A stretch of 64,000 nt of DNA from Sulfuritalea sp. Its GTDB lineage: Bacteria > Pseudomonadota > Gammaproteobacteria > Burkholderiales > Rhodocyclaceae. The notes below the pieces were generated by a model. The model was given only the letters and a program-made list of their open reading frames with translations, was not told the origin of the DNA and ran no database searches. This document shows, in pieces, positions 38,043-49,047 of this stretch. Position 1 is the stretch's first letter; each line of letters begins with the position of its first letter. The stretch is from NCBI GenBank assembly GCA_023700805.1, contig JAMPYF010000017.1, positions 1 through 64,000 on the forward strand. The letters run 5' to 3'. Made by a program: the position numbers and the translations under genes.

Positions 38043-39080
38043 ATGAGCACCACCCAGACCCTTATTCCTGCCACCCTGATTCCGGGCGATGGCATCGGCA
38101 CCGAGATTACCGCCGCGACCATAGAGGTGCTCGACGCCCTCGGCGCGCCCTTCCAATGGGAAACCTGTGTCGCCGGACTGGCCGGGGTCACGGCTTTCGG
38201 CGATCCGCTGCCGCAGGCCACGATCGATTCGATCGAGCGCACCCGGCTGGCACTCAAGGGCCCGCTGGAAACCCCGTCGGGCGGCGGCTACCGCTCGTCC
38301 AACGTGCGCCTGCGCGAGAAGTTCCAGCTCTATGCCAACCTGCGGCCGGCCAAGTCGCTGGTGCCGGGTGGGCGCTTCGAGAATATCGACCTGGTGCTGT
38401 GCCGCGAGAACATCGAAGGCCTCTACATGGGTCACGAGCATTACGTTCCGATCGATGGCGACCCCCATGCCGTGGGCATGGCGACCGGCATCAACACGCG
38501 CCAGGGCTGCCGCAACATCCTCAAGTTCGCTTTCGAATACGCGATCGCCAAGGGCCGCAAGAAGGTCACCGTGGTGCACAAGGCCAACATCATGAAGGCG
38601 CTGACCGGAATCTTTCTCGAGACCGCGCAGCAGATGTACGAGGAGAGCTACAAGGGCCGCATCGAGTTCGACCAGGTCATCATCGATGCCTGCGCCATGA
38701 AGCTGGTGATGAACCCCTGGCAGTTCGACGTGCTGGTGACCACCAACCTGTTCGGCGACATCCTTTCGGACGAGATCGCCGGCCTGGTCGGCGGCCTCGG
38801 CATGGCGCCGGGTGCCAACATCGGCGCCAATGCGGCAATTTTCGAGGCGGTGCACGGCTCGGCGCCGGACATCGCCGGCAAGGGCATCGCCAATCCCACC
38901 GCGCTGATGCTGGCCGCCGCCATGATGCTCGACCACGTCAAGCGCGCGGATCTCGGCGACCGCCTGCGCCAGGCCATCGACGACGTCCTGAACAAGGACA
39001 AGGTGCGTACCGGCGACCTGGGCGGCACAGCCAGCACCGACCAATACGCCAAGGCCCTGGTCGCGCGCATCAAGGGCTGA
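38043..39080 (+). CDS. isocitrate dehydrogenase, NAD-dependent type
   Basis: A 345-residue decarboxylating dehydrogenase of the TCA cycle. The opening TLIPGDGIGTEI and substrate loop TPSGGGYRSSNVRLREKF match IDH. Cofactor choice can be read: HGSAPDIAG has Asp-Ile where NADP-IDH of E. coli has Lys-Tyr, and Asp binds the NAD ribose. It is therefore of the short, mitochondrial-like NAD type; close relatives use isopropylmalate, but the Ser in SSNVRLR favours isocitrate. Confidence 0.88.
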   Translation: MSTTQTLIPATLIPGDGIGTEITAATIEVLDALGAPFQWETCVAGLAGVTAFGDPLPQATIDSIERTRLALKGPLETPSGGGYRSSNVRLREKFQLYANLRPAKSLVPGGRFENIDLVLCRENIEGLYMGHEHYVPIDGDPHAVGMATGINTRQGCRNILKFAFEYAIAKGRKKVTVVHKANIMKALTGIFLETAQQMYEESYKGRIEFDQVIIDACAMKLVMNPWQFDVLVTTNLFGDILSDEIAGLVGGLGMAPGANIGANAAIFEAVHGSAPDIAGKGIANPTALMLAAAMMLDHVKRADLGDRLRQAIDDVLNKDKVRTGDLGGTASTDQYAKALVARIKG

Positions 39081-39128
39081 TCGCCGGGCAGGCCGCAGCG
39101 GGCGCACCGGCCTGCTGCATAATGGCGC

Positions 39129-40856
39129 ATGCACGCGCCATTGAGTCGCCCTTACATGCGGGGCAGTCTTTCAGGGCTGTGGACCCGCCCGCCGATCATC
39201 CTGGCGGTGGTGATGATCTGTGTGCTGGCGTCCTTTGTGCTGGACTGGCGGCAGGCCGACGCCAACATGGCGTCGGTGGCGCGCGAACGTGGGGCCGCGC
39301 TGTTCCGCTTGGTGGAGCTGGCGCGCGACTGGAACGCGCGCCACGGCGGCGTCTATGTGCCGGTGACCGAAGCCACCCCGCCCAACCCTTATCTCGAACA
39401 CCCGCGGCGCGATCTGGTCACGCGGGATGGGATTGCGCTGACCATGATCAACCCGGCTTACATGACCCGCCAGATTGCCGAGATCGCGCAGCAGGCCGCC
39501 GGCATCCAGCTGCATATCACCAGCCTGAAGCCCCTGCGTCCGGCCAACGCGCCGGATGCCTGGGAGGCCGAGGCATTGCGCCGCTTCGAGGTGGGGCTGG
39601 CCGAAGTCATAGAACTGGTTCCCGGTGCCTTGCCCGCGCATCGCTACATGGCGCCGCTCAGGGTGACCGAGGCCTGTCTGCAATGCCATCAGGCGCAGGG
39701 CTACGTGCTGGGTCAAGTCCGCGGCGGGATTTCCGTGACCATGCCCGCGGCGGAACTGCTGCAGATTCGCGACGCCGGCCGCATCCGCTCGGCAGCGGTG
39801 CACCTGCTGATGTTCGGCGTGGCAGCGGCCCTGCTGCAGTTGCTGGTGGCGCGCACGCGCAGCCATGTGCTGGCGCTGGAAAACCTGGCCGAGGAACAGG
39901 AGCAGGTGATCGTCGATCGCACCCAGGCCTTGTCGCAGGCCAATGCGGCCCTGGAGCACCAACTGGCGGATCGCGAACTCGCCGCGGCGGTTTTCGACAA
40001 TGCGGCGGAGGCCATCGTCGTGACCGACGAGCATGGCAATTTCATTGAGGTCAATCCGGCTTTTTCGCAGATGAGCGGCTATGCCGCCGCCGAAGTGCTG
40101 GGGCAGCCGGCGTCCTTGCTGCGTTCGGGACGGCATGCTGCGGAGTTCTATGCCGGCATGTGGCAAAGCATCTGCCGCGAGGGCCGCTGGCAGGGTGAAG
40201 TCTGGAACCGGCGCAAGAATGGCGAGATATTCGTGGTCTGGCTGGCGATCAGCCGCGTCGAACATGCGGGCCGGCCGGTGCGCTGCGTGGCGACGCTGAC
40301 CGACATCACGCGCAGCAAGCAACTGGAAGAGGAACTGCGCCACCGCGCCTACCACGATCCGCTGACCGACCTGCCCAACCGTGCGCTGTTCGCCGACCGC
40401 CTGCGGGTTGCGCTTGCGCTGGGGCAGCGCCATGGCCGCGGCCTGGCCCTGTGCTTCATCGACCTCGATTACTTCAAGGCGGTCAATGACCGGTTCGGCC
40501 ACTCCGCCGGCGACGACTTGCTGGTCGAGACCGCCAGCCGCCTGCGCCTCTGCGTGCGCGCCGCGGATACCGTGGCGCGGCTGGGCGGCGACGAATTTGC
40601 GGCGATCCTGACCGAGGTCGGATCAAAATCCGAAGTCGAGGAAATTGCGGCGCGCATCGTCGCCGACCTCGCGCGTCCCTTCGAACTGCAGGCCGGTACC
40701 GCGCATATTTCCTGCAGCATCGGCATCGCGCTGTTTCCCGAACACGGCACGGATGCCGAGAGCTTGCAGCGCAACGCCGATGCCGCGCTTTATGGCGTCA
40801 AGGACAGCACGCGCAATGCCTTCCGCATCTGTCCGGACGCCATGCCGGGCGCCTAG
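39129..40856 (+). CDS. membrane diguanylate cyclase with CxxCH (heme) sensor, PAS and GGDEF
   Basis: A 575-residue protein. After one N-terminal membrane helix comes a DUF3365/Tll0287-like sensor (about 40-225) with a c-type heme motif CLQCH at 183-187. A second helix and a short coiled coil follow, then a PAS domain (about 290-400; [18 protein letters not shown]) and a GGDEF domain with an intact active site (486-490). The inhibitory RxxD site (477-480) is also intact, so product feedback is likely. It probably senses redox state or a small ligand in the periplasm and makes c-di-GMP. No EAL domain. Confidence 0.9.
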   Translation: MHAPLSRPYMRGSLSGLWTRPPIILAVVMICVLASFVLDWRQADANMASVARERGAALFRLVELARDWNARHGGVYVPVTEATPPNPYLEHPRRDLVTRDGIALTMINPAYMTRQIAEIAQQAAGIQLHITSLKPLRPANAPDAWEAEALRRFEVGLAEVIELVPGALPAHRYMAPLRVTEACLQCHQAQGYVLGQVRGGISVTMPAAELLQIRDAGRIRSAAVHLLMFGVAAALLQLLVARTRSHVLALENLAEEQEQVIVDRTQALSQANAALEHQLADRELAAAVFDNAAEAIVVTDEHGNFIEVNPAFSQMSGYAAAEVLGQPASLLRSGRHAAEFYAGMWQSICREGRWQGEVWNRRKNGEIFVVWLAISRVEHAGRPVRCVATLTDITRSKQLEEELRHRAYHDPLTDLPNRALFADRLRVALALGQRHGRGLALCFIDLDYFKAVNDRFGHSAGDDLLVETASRLRLCVRAADTVARLGGDEFAAILTEVGSKSEVEEIAARIVADLARPFELQAGTAHISCSIGIALFPEHGTDAESLQRNADAALYGVKDSTRNAFRICPDAMPGA

Positions 40857-43204
40857 CGCCTGATCTTGGCGAAGGCTGCGGCCATGGCGCCGGAAGTTTC
40901 CGTCTCACGCTTTGCGGCTGCGGGTTTGCCGGCAACGCCGCCGCGGTTCGCCGCGCCGCCAGCGCCAACTCTTGGTCCAGGCTGGGTTCCCGGTGCTGGA
41001 ACCTCGTCGGCCAGGCGCATGGTCAGCGCGATGCGCTTGCGCGCCGCATCGACTTCCAGCACCTTGACCTTCACCACGTCGCCGGCCTTGACCACTTCGT
41101 GCGGGTCCTTGACGAAGCGATTGGACAGAGCTGAGACATGCACGAGGCCGTCCTGATGCACGCCGATATCGACGAAGGCGCCGAAGTTGGTGACATTGGT
41201 CACCACGCCTTCGAGCAGCATGCCGGGCTGCAGGTCGCGCAGTTCCTCGACGCCGTCCCGGAATGAGGCGGTCTTGAACTCGGGACGCGGGTCGCGGCCG
41301 GGCTTTTCGAGTTCCCTGAGGATGTCCTGCACGGTCGGCAGACCGAAGCGCTCGTCGGTGTATTTCTTCGCATCGAGCGCGCGCAGCCGGCGCGTGTCGC
41401 CGACCAGTTCGCGCACGCCGGCCTTGATGTCGGCGAGGATGCGCTCGACCACCGGATAGGCCTCGGGGTGCACCGCCGAGGCGTCCAGCGGATTGTCGCT
41501 GCCGCTGATGCGCAGGAAGCCGGCGGCCTGCTCGAAGGCCTTGTCGCCGAGGCGCGGTACTTCCTTCAGCTGGGCGCGCGACTTGAAGGCGCCGTGCGCG
41601 TCGCGCCAGGCCACGATGTTGCTCGCCAGCGTCGCGTTGAGCCCCGAAATCCGCTTGAGCAGCGCGGCGCTCGCGGTATTCACATCGACGCCGACCGAGT
41701 TCACGCAGTCCTCGACGACGGCATCGAGCGAGCGCGCCAGCCGCGACTGGTTGAGGTCGTGCTGGTACTGGCCGACGCCGATCGCCTTCGGTTCGATCTT
41801 GACCAGTTCCGCCAGCGGGTCCTGCAGGCGGCGGGCGATGGACACGGCGCCGCGCAGACTGACGTCGAGATCGGGGAACTCCTGAGCGGCCAGTTCGGAG
41901 GCCGAATACACCGAGGCGCCGGCTTCCGACACGACGATCTTGGTCAGCTTGAGTTCGGGGTGGCGGCGCATCAGTTCGGCGGCCAGCTTGTCGGTTTCGC
42001 GGCTCGCGGTGCCGTTGCCGATGCTGATCAGGTCGGCGCCGTGCTTCTGCGCCAGCTGGCGCAGCGTGGCGAGCGCGCCTTCCCAGTCGCGGCGCGGTTC
42101 GTGCGGATAGATGGTGGAGGTGTCGACCACCTTGCCGGTGGCATCGACCACCGCCACCTTGACCCCGGTGCGGATGCCGGGGTCGAGGCCGATCACCGTG
42201 TGCTGTCCGGCCGGCGCGGCCAGCAGCAGGTCGTGCAGGTTGCGCGCGAAGACGCGGATGGCTTCCTCCTCGGCGCGTTCCCGCAACTGGTTCATCAGTT
42301 CGCCTTCGAGGTGCAGCGAGAGCTTCACCAGCCAGGCCCAGCGCGCGGTTTCCAGCAGCCATTTGTCCGCGGCGCGGCCCTGGTCGCCGATCGCGAAATG
42401 CCCGGCGACCATGCCGGCGCAGGGCGAGGTCTCGGGCGGATCGCGCAGTTCCTGTTCGGTCTTCACGCCCAAACGCAGGATGTCCTCCTTGCGCCCGCGC
42501 AGCAGTGCCAGCGCGCGGTGCGAGGGCACGGTTTTGATGGACTCGCGGAAGTCGAACCAGTCGCGGAACTTGGCGCCTTCCGTTTCCTTGCCGGCGACCA
42601 CGGTGGACACCAGCAAGGCGTAGTCGTTGAGGTAGCTGCGCAGCTTGGCCAGCAGCGCGGCATCCTCGCTGAAGCGCTCCATCAGGATCTGGCGCGCGCC
42701 GTCGAGCGCGGCCTTGATGTCCGGCACATGCAACTCGGCCGGTTCGGCTTGCGGATTCACGTACTTCGCCGCTTCGGTCTCGGGCGTCAGGGTTGGATCA
42801 TCGAACAGCGCATCGGCCAGTGCTTCGAGACCGGCTTCGCGCGCGATCTGTGCCTTGGTGCGGCGCTTCTGCTTGTAGGGCAGGTAGAGGTCTTCCAGGC
42901 TCTGCTTGGTTTCCGTGGCGGCGACGGCGGCGGCGAGTTCGGGCGTCAACTTGCCCTGCTCGGCGATCGACGCCAGGATCACGGCGCGGCGGTCTTCCAG
43001 TTCGCGCAGGTAGTTGAGCCTTTCTTCGAGGTTGCGCAACTGCGTGTCGTCGAGATTGTCGGTGACTTCCTTGCGGTAGCGCGCGATGAAGGGCACGGTG
43101 GCGCCTTCATCGAGCAGTTGCACGGCGGCGGCCACCTGCTGCGGGCGGACGCCGAGTTCTTCGGCAATGCGTTGTGCGATGCGCGAGTCTATGGATGGCG
43201 GCAT
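40853..43204 (-). CDS. tex: Tex-family RNA-binding transcription accessory protein
   Basis: A 783-residue protein. Domains in order: N-terminal helical Tex domain, YqgF RNase-H-like domain ([18 protein letters not shown]), a helix-hairpin-helix block ([19 protein letters not shown]) and a C-terminal S1 domain ([18 protein letters not shown]). Start at [11 protein letters not shown] (43204). The C-terminal 45 residues after S1 are a low-complexity tail holding one copy of the dispersed motif. The last four bases overlap the cyclase gene tail-to-tail. Confidence 0.96.
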   Translation of the reverse strand: MPPSIDSRIAQRIAEELGVRPQQVAAAVQLLDEGATVPFIARYRKEVTDNLDDTQLRNLEERLNYLRELEDRRAVILASIAEQGKLTPELAAAVAATETKQSLEDLYLPYKQKRRTKAQIAREAGLEALADALFDDPTLTPETEAAKYVNPQAEPAELHVPDIKAALDGARQILMERFSEDAALLAKLRSYLNDYALLVSTVVAGKETEGAKFRDWFDFRESIKTVPSHRALALLRGRKEDILRLGVKTEQELRDPPETSPCAGMVAGHFAIGDQGRAADKWLLETARWAWLVKLSLHLEGELMNQLRERAEEEAIRVFARNLHDLLLAAPAGQHTVIGLDPGIRTGVKVAVVDATGKVVDTSTIYPHEPRRDWEGALATLRQLAQKHGADLISIGNGTASRETDKLAAELMRRHPELKLTKIVVSEAGASVYSASELAAQEFPDLDVSLRGAVSIARRLQDPLAELVKIEPKAIGVGQYQHDLNQSRLARSLDAVVEDCVNSVGVDVNTASAALLKRISGLNATLASNIVAWRDAHGAFKSRAQLKEVPRLGDKAFEQAAGFLRISGSDNPLDASAVHPEAYPVVERILADIKAGVRELVGDTRRLRALDAKKYTDERFGLPTVQDILRELEKPGRDPRPEFKTASFRDGVEELRDLQPGMLLEGVVTNVTNFGAFVDIGVHQDGLVHVSALSNRFVKDPHEVVKAGDVVKVKVLEVDAARKRIALTMRLADEVPAPGTQPGPRVGAGGAANRGGVAGKPAAAKRETETSGAMAAAFAKIRR
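40958..40974 (+). repeat. dispersed motif copy GCCAGCGCCAACTCTTG (in tex tail)
   Basis: Exact 17-base copy on the strand opposite to the tex coding strand, within the non-conserved C-terminal tail. Flanking CCAGC/GCTGG also form an inverted repeat. Confidence 0.75.
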
Positions 43205-43279
43205 GGTTTTCCTGAAAGCGACGAACAAGGGCGCGCACCTTACTGGCAGGCGCCGCCGAAGGCAAGCCTTGACAGCCGT

Positions 43280-44143
43280 CTAGTTCAGCGTGCGCGCCAG
43301 CTGGATGCGGAATTCGCGCACCAGGTCGTCGTATTGGGCGTTGCCGCCAAGCAAGGTGAACAGGTCGAGCATGGTCTTGCGCGCGGCCTGGTCCTGCCAC
43401 TGGCGATCGCGACGCACGATTTCCAGCAACTGCTCCAGCGCCGGGCGGTAATCGTGGGCCAGGGCCAGCACATGCGCCAGTTGCAGGCGCGCATCGAGAT
43501 CGCCGGCATGGGCGGCGATGCGCGCGGCGAGTGCCGCCGGGTCGGCGCCGGCCCCGGCGGCGACGAGCTTGAGCCGGGCCTGCAGCGCGCCGAGGCGCGC
43601 CGTCTCCTTGGCCCGATGTTCGAGTACGTCGAGGATAGTCCTGGCGGCATCGATTCGATGCGCGTCGATGTGGATCTCGGCCAGGTCGAGCAGCACGGTT
43701 TCGTTGGCCGGGTCGAGCTGCAGTGCGTCCGTCAGCAGGGAGCCGGCGACGTCCGCGTCGCCTCGTGCCCGCGCCTCGCGCGCCGCCAGCCGCAGCGGTT
43801 CGGCCGGGGAGGGCAGCAGGCCGTCGATGAAGGCGCGGATCTGCGCCTCGGGCAGGGCGCCGGTGAATTCATCGACCATCTGGCCGTCGACGAAGGCCTT
43901 GACGTTGGGAATGCCGCGCACGCCATAGCGCGCGGCCAGTTCCTGGTTCTGGTCGGAGTTGAGCTTGGCCAGGATGAAGCGTCCGCCGTATTCGGCGGCC
44001 AGCTTTTCCAGGATCGGCTTGAGGATGCGGCAGGGCGCGCACCATTCGGCCCAGAAGTCGACCAGTACCGGTGCCTGGTGCGAGGCGGCGAGGACTTTTT
44101 CCTGAAAGTCGGTGCTGCCGACGTCGAGCGAGAAGGCGTTCAT
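43280..44143 (-). CDS. thioredoxin-TPR co-chaperone (YbbN/CnoX)
   Basis: A 287-residue protein. The N-terminal thioredoxin domain has WCAPC (about residues 37-41), so unlike E. coli YbbN (SxxC) it keeps both redox cysteines. The C-terminal half is TPR-like helices ([19 protein letters not shown]). CnoX holds oxidised unfolded proteins and passes them to GroEL or DnaK. Start ATG 44143 ([10 protein letters not shown]) chosen; a 22-codon extension reaches into the purL promoter. Confidence 0.92.
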   Translation of the reverse strand: MNAFSLDVGSTDFQEKVLAASHQAPVLVDFWAEWCAPCRILKPILEKLAAEYGGRFILAKLNSDQNQELAARYGVRGIPNVKAFVDGQMVDEFTGALPEAQIRAFIDGLLPSPAEPLRLAAREARARGDADVAGSLLTDALQLDPANETVLLDLAEIHIDAHRIDAARTILDVLEHRAKETARLGALQARLKLVAAGAGADPAALAARIAAHAGDLDARLQLAHVLALAHDYRPALEQLLEIVRRDRQWQDQAARKTMLDLFTLLGGNAQYDDLVREFRIQLARTLN

Positions 44144-44250
44144 GGGCAAGGGCTGTTCCGCAAAAATCGTGTCTTCCTGCAGTTTCTCAGGCTTGGTCCC
44201 GCAAGGCAATTCGGCAGCGGCAATCGGCCTGGCCCGGATACGCGGCAGGG

Positions 44251-44256
44251 TATAAT
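44251..44256 (+). promoter_or_regulatory. -10 box of the purL promoter
   Basis: TATAAT lies 51 bases before the purL ATG in the divergent gap with cnoX. No convincing -35 box was seen at the right distance. Confidence 0.5.
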
Positions 44257-44307
44257 TCCGCGCCTTGGATTTCCATCCCGCCCCTTACCCGCCCCGGTCC
44301 GTCCATC

Positions 44308-47300
44308 ATGGCTGAATTCCTTGCCCTGCGGGGCTCTGCTGCGTTTTCGGCGCCCCGTCTGGCGCGCCTGCAAAAGTCCCTCGGCGACACCGTGTCCGGC
44401 ATCGGTCTGACGGCCGAACACTGGTATTTCATCGAACTGGCGACGCCCCTGAACGCCGAGGAAACGTCCCGGCTCAAGGATTTGCTGGGCATCCCGGCGA
44501 TGCTGCCGGCGCCGCCGGCCGGCAAACTCTTGCTGGTCACGCCGCGCCTGGGCACGATCTCGCCCTGGAGTTCGAAGGCCAGCGACATCGCGAAGAATTG
44601 CGGCTTCGTCGCGGTCAAGCGCATCGAGCGCGCCGTTGCCTACCATGTGTCGGGCAAGCTCGCGCAAGAGTCGGCGCTGGCGGCACGCCTCCACGACCGC
44701 ATGACCGAGTCCGTGCTCGATTCCGTCGACGCGGCGCGGGCGCTGTTCCACCATGTCGCGCCGCAACCGCTGACCAGCGTCGATCTGCAGGGCGGCGGAC
44801 GTGCCGCGCTGGTCAAGGCCAATGCCGAACTGGGCCTCGCGCTGTCGGACGACGAGATCGATTACCTGGTGGAAAACTTCGGCAAGCTCGGCCGCAATCC
44901 GACCGACGTCGAACTCATGATGTTCGCCCAGGCCAATTCCGAGCATTGCCGGCACAAGATCTTCAATGCGTCGTGGACCGTGGATGGCCAGCCGCAGCCG
45001 CTGTCGCTGTTCGGCATGATCCGCGAAACGCACAAGGCGCATCCCGAAGGCACGGTGGTGGCCTACTCGGACAATGCCGCGGTGATCGAGGGCGCAAGCA
45101 TCCGCCGCTTCTACCCGCGCGCCGATCGCGGCTACGCGTATGGCGACGAACTCACCCACATCCTGGCCAAGGTCGAGACGCACAACCATCCGACGGCGAT
45201 CTCGCCCTTTCCCGGCGCGGCGACCGGCTCCGGCGGAGAGATTCGCGATGAAGGCGCTACGGGCCGCGGTTCCAAGCCCAAGGCCGGCCTCTGCGGCTTC
45301 TCGGTGTCGGACCTGAAGATTCCGGGCTACGCGCAGCCCTGGGAATCGAACTACGGCAAGCCGGAGCGCATCGCCTCGGCGCTCGACATCATGATCGAAG
45401 GCCCGATCGGCGCCGCGGCCTTCAACAACGAATTCGGCCGGCCCAACCTGGCCGGCTACTTCCGCAGCTTCGAGCAGGAATTCAAGGGCGAGATGCGCGG
45501 CTACCACAAGCCGATCATGATCGCCGGGGGCCTCGGCAACATCGCCGCAAGCCACGCCTTCAAGATCCGCTTCCCGGCCGGCAGCCTGCTGATCCAGCTC
45601 GGCGGCCCCGGCATGCTGATCGGCCTCGGCGGCGGTGCGGCGTCCTCGATGGCGACCGGCAGCAATACCGCCGACCTCGATTTCGCCTCGGTGCAGCGCG
45701 GCAATCCGGAGATACAGCGCCGCGCCCAGGAAGTCATCGACAGATGTTGGCAAATGAGCTGGCAGCAGGGTGGAAATCCGATACTGGCGATTCATGACGT
45801 CGGCGCCGGCGGCATTTCCAATGCCATGCCCGAACTTGCCCACGACGCGGGCTGCGGCGCCGCCTTCGACCTGCGCGCGATTCCCAACGAAGAGCCGGGC
45901 ATGAGCCCGCGCGAAATCTGGAGCAACGAAGCGCAGGAGCGCTACGTGCTGGCCATCGCGCCCGAACGCCTGGACGAGTTCCGCGCGCTGTGCGAGCGCG
46001 AGCGCTGTCCCTTCGCCGTGCTCGGCATCGCCACCGACGACGGGCAGCTCACGGTCAAGGACGAGCATTTCGGCAACAAACCGGTGGACATGCCGATGGA
46101 AGTGCTGCTCGGCAAGGCGCCCAAGCTGCACCGCGATGCGCGGCGCCAGCAGGTTTCCATGCCGCCGCTCGATCTCGCCGCGATCGACCTCAAGGAGGCG
46201 GCGCTGCGCGTGCTGCGCCTGCCGGCCGTGGCCTCGAAGAACTTCCTGGTCACCATCGGCGATCGCAGCGTCGGCGGTTTCACCGCGCGCGACCAGATGG
46301 TCGGCCCCTGGCAGGTGCCGGTGGCCGACGTCGCGGTGACCGCGATGGGCTACGACACTTTCCTCGGCGAGGCCTTCGCCATGGGCGAGCGCACGCCGCT
46401 GGCCCTGCTCGACGCCGCAGCTTCGGGCCGCATGGCGGTGGGCGAGGCGCTGACCAATCTGGCCGCGGCCGATGTCGGCGACATCGGCCGTATCAAACTC
46501 TCGGCCAACTGGATGGCGGCCGCCGGCCACGGCTTTGAGGACGCCGCGCTGTTCGACACGGTCAAGGCCGTCGGCATCGACTTCTGCCCGGCGCTCGGCG
46601 TCGCGATTCCGGTCGGCAAGGATTCGCTGTCGATGCGCACCAAATGGGACGAGCAGGGCGTGGCGAAGCAGGTCACCGCGCCGCTGTCGCTGATCGTCAC
46701 GGCCTTCGCCGCAGTCGACGACCTGCGTCGCACGCTGACGCCGCAACTGCGGCCCGATGCCGAGGTGGGCGAGACCGAGCTGCTGCTGATAGACCTCGGC
46801 CAGGGGCGCAACCGCCTGGGCGGCTCGGCCTTGGCGCAGGTCCATGGCGTCAGTGGCGATGCCGTGCCCGATGTAGACGCCTCGGTGTTGAAAAGTTTTT
46901 TCGGCGCGATCCAGGCGCTGAATCGAGACGGCAAGATCCTCGCCTATCACGACCGCTCCGACGGCGGCCTGTTCGCCACGGTCTGCGAAATGAGCTTCGC
47001 CTCGCACGTCGGCGTCTCGCTGAATCTAGACGGGCTCTGCTACGACCCGCTGATGAACGACGTCGACGGCAGCGAACGCTTTCCGCAGATCGCCGGCCGC
47101 CTGCGCGACCGCATCATCGCCGCGCTGTTCAACGAAGAGCTCGGCGCCGTGCTGCAGATCCGCCTCGCCGACCGCGCGGCCGTGATGCAGGTCCTGCGCG
47201 ATGCGGGCTTAAGCGCCTGCAGCCATGCGATCGGCACCACCAACACGGCCGATGCGATACGCATCTGGCGCAATGCCAAGGCGGTCTTCGCCGCTCATCG

Positions 47301-48228
47301 CAACGAATTGCAGCGCACCTGGAGCGAGGTCAGCTTCCAGATCGCCAGACTGCGCGACGATCCAAGCTGTGCCCAGGAAGAGTTCGATGCGCTGCTGGAC
47401 ACCGATAATCCGGGGCTGTCCGTTTCGATCAAGTCTGTGCCGACTGCGCCGTTTGTCGCCACCGGTGCTCGGCCAAAGATCGCGATCCTCAGAGAGCAGG
47501 GCGTCAATGGTCATGTCGAAATGGCTGCCGCCTTCGAGCGCGCCGGCTTCGCGCCTTACGACGTGCATATGTCCGACCTGCAGAGCGGCCGCATGCATCT
47601 GGCCGACTTCAAAGGCTTCGCCGCCTGCGGCGGCTTCTCCTATGGCGACGTGCTCGGCGCCGGGCAGGGCTGGGCCAAGTCGGTGCTGTTCAATGAGCGC
47701 CTGCGCGACGAGTTCGCAAGCTTCTTCGGCCGTGGCGACAGCTTCGCGCTGGGCGTCTGCAACGGCTGCCAGATGATGGCGCACCTCGCACCTATCATTC
47801 CCGGCGCACAGGATTGGCCGACTTTCCAGCGCAATCGCAGCGAGCAGTTCGAGGCGCGCGTGGTGATGGTCGAGATGCCGTCATCGCCTTCGATCTTCCT
47901 CGCCGGCATGGCCGGCTCGAAGCTGCCCGTGGTGGTCAGCCACGGCGAAGGCCGCGCCGAGTTCGCCGCCGGCCAGAACGGCAATGCGCTGGTGGCGATG
48001 CGCTACATCGACAATCGCGGCGCCGTGGCGACCGGCTATCCCTTCAATCCCAACGGCTCGCCCGAGGGCCTCGCCGGCGTGACCACGGCCGATGGCCGCT
48101 TCACGATCATGATGCCGCACCCGGAACGGACCTTCCGCAGCGTGCAGATGTCCTGGCGACCGGATGGCTTGGGCGAGGATGCGCCATGGCTGGAAATGTT
48201 CCGCAACGCGAGGCGCTGGCTGGTCTGA
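44308..48228 (+). CDS. purL: phosphoribosylformylglycinamidine synthase
   Basis: A 1306-residue single-chain enzyme (large, proteobacterial type) making FGAM from FGAR, glutamine and ATP in purine synthesis. The FGAM-synthase core shows [19 protein letters not shown]; the C-terminal glutaminase has its catalytic Cys in [11 protein letters not shown] and ends in [10 protein letters not shown], giving the His-Glu pair. Start ATG 44308 (MAEFLALRG). Followed by a bidirectional terminator. Confidence 0.98.
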   Translation: MAEFLALRGSAAFSAPRLARLQKSLGDTVSGIGLTAEHWYFIELATPLNAEETSRLKDLLGIPAMLPAPPAGKLLLVTPRLGTISPWSSKASDIAKNCGFVAVKRIERAVAYHVSGKLAQESALAARLHDRMTESVLDSVDAARALFHHVAPQPLTSVDLQGGGRAALVKANAELGLALSDDEIDYLVENFGKLGRNPTDVELMMFAQANSEHCRHKIFNASWTVDGQPQPLSLFGMIRETHKAHPEGTVVAYSDNAAVIEGASIRRFYPRADRGYAYGDELTHILAKVETHNHPTAISPFPGAATGSGGEIRDEGATGRGSKPKAGLCGFSVSDLKIPGYAQPWESNYGKPERIASALDIMIEGPIGAAAFNNEFGRPNLAGYFRSFEQEFKGEMRGYHKPIMIAGGLGNIAASHAFKIRFPAGSLLIQLGGPGMLIGLGGGAASSMATGSNTADLDFASVQRGNPEIQRRAQEVIDRCWQMSWQQGGNPILAIHDVGAGGISNAMPELAHDAGCGAAFDLRAIPNEEPGMSPREIWSNEAQERYVLAIAPERLDEFRALCERERCPFAVLGIATDDGQLTVKDEHFGNKPVDMPMEVLLGKAPKLHRDARRQQVSMPPLDLAAIDLKEAALRVLRLPAVASKNFLVTIGDRSVGGFTARDQMVGPWQVPVADVAVTAMGYDTFLGEAFAMGERTPLALLDAAASGRMAVGEALTNLAAADVGDIGRIKLSANWMAAAGHGFEDAALFDTVKAVGIDFCPALGVAIPVGKDSLSMRTKWDEQGVAKQVTAPLSLIVTAFAAVDDLRRTLTPQLRPDAEVGETELLLIDLGQGRNRLGGSALAQVHGVSGDAVPDVDASVLKSFFGAIQALNRDGKILAYHDRSDGGLFATVCEMSFASHVGVSLNLDGLCYDPLMNDVDGSERFPQIAGRLRDRIIAALFNEELGAVLQIRLADRAAVMQVLRDAGLSACSHAIGTTNTADAIRIWRNAKAVFAAHRNELQRTWSEVSFQIARLRDDPSCAQEEFDALLDTDNPGLSVSIKSVPTAPFVATGARPKIAILREQGVNGHVEMAAAFERAGFAPYDVHMSDLQSGRMHLADFKGFAACGGFSYGDVLGAGQGWAKSVLFNERLRDEFASFFGRGDSFALGVCNGCQMMAHLAPIIPGAQDWPTFQRNRSEQFEARVVMVEMPSSPSIFLAGMAGSKLPVVVSHGEGRAEFAAGQNGNALVAMRYIDNRGAVATGYPFNPNGSPEGLAGVTTADGRFTIMMPHPERTFRSVQMSWRPDGLGEDAPWLEMFRNARRWLV

Positions 48229-48274
48229 AGCGGTGTCGGGAGTCGCCGTGGATAAGCACGGCATTCATCAAAGA

Positions 48275-48296
48275 AAAAGGGGCCACAGCCCCTTTT
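48275..48296. terminator. bidirectional intrinsic terminator after purL
   Basis: AAAAGGGGC and GCCCCTTTT pair around CACA, with A-rich and T-rich flanks on both sides. It lies between the convergent purL and the Ala-rich protein gene and can serve both. Confidence 0.85.
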
Positions 48297-48329
48297 CCTC
48301 AATCAGATGAAACACCCCGCTGGCGCGTG

Positions 48330-48995
48330 TCAGGATGGACTGGCCGGCAAGGTAGTGGTCTGCGTAGTGGTCGACTGAGTCGTCAGCGTGCTGGTGGATT
48401 GCGAGTCCACGGCCGCGGTCAGTGTGTTTACCGAGTCCGACAGCTGCGATGCCGCTGCGGGCGCGTTTGCAATCACCGTCGGATTGCTGGCGACCGTCTG
48501 GGCTGCCGCAGCCACTGCGGCAGATACCGTTGGCGCCGCGGCGACCATGGCCGGGGTCGAGGCCACGGCAACGGTAGTCGCAGCAAGCTGGGCGGCGGCG
48601 GCCGGCGCTGCGCTCATGACCGCGGGCGCAACCATGATTCGTGCGGCGGCCGACAACATGCCGATGACCTGTGCCGGGGCCGCGCTTTGTACCGCCGGGC
48701 TCTGGGCGACGCGCATCGCGGCGTTGGCGACTGCTGCGGCTGCGGCAGGATTGGTGGCAACCAATCGCTCTGCAGCCGCCATGGTTTGTGCTGCCAACTG
48801 CGCTGCCCGGGTGGGGTTCCCCGCTGCCAGGGTGTTAATGGCCTGCTCGACGGCAGCCGCATTGCCGCTACTGATGGCGGCTTGGAGGGCAGGCGGTAGC
48901 GGCGCCTGCTGCTGGTTTCCGGCCTGCTGGGCTTGAACCAGAAGCGGCGCGGAGGCCAGGCCGATCAGGCTGGCGGCGATGACGGTCTTTATCAT
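48330..48995 (-). CDS. exported alanine-rich low-complexity protein
   Basis: A 221-residue protein with a signal peptide (MIKTVIAASLIGLASAPLLVQA). The mature part is dominated by Ala with regular Val, Pro, Ser and Thr, in loose repeats of about 20-30 residues (VATNPAAAAAVANAAMRVAQ, VASTPAMVAAAPTVSAAVA, VASNPTVIANAPAAASQL). It ends in a Ser/Thr/Gln tail (STSTLTTQSTTTQTTTLP) that looks disordered. No family recognised. Helical repeats and export suggest a structural or surface role. Confidence 0.7.
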   Translation of the reverse strand: MIKTVIAASLIGLASAPLLVQAQQAGNQQQAPLPPALQAAISSGNAAAVEQAINTLAAGNPTRAAQLAAQTMAAAERLVATNPAAAAAVANAAMRVAQSPAVQSAAPAQVIGMLSAAARIMVAPAVMSAAPAAAAQLAATTVAVASTPAMVAAAPTVSAAVAAAAQTVASNPTVIANAPAAASQLSDSVNTLTAAVDSQSTSTLTTQSTTTQTTTLPASPS

Positions 48996-49047
48996 GATGG
49001 ATTCCTTTTCGGAAAGTGGCGCTGCCTAGCGCCGGACAAACAAAAGC

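Noticed and set aside
41468-44410. 980-codon open frame opposite tex and cnoX
   Set aside because: Antisense shadow; both genes beneath have clear domains and family lengths.
44140-47007. 955-codon open frame opposite purL
   Set aside because: Antisense shadow of purL.
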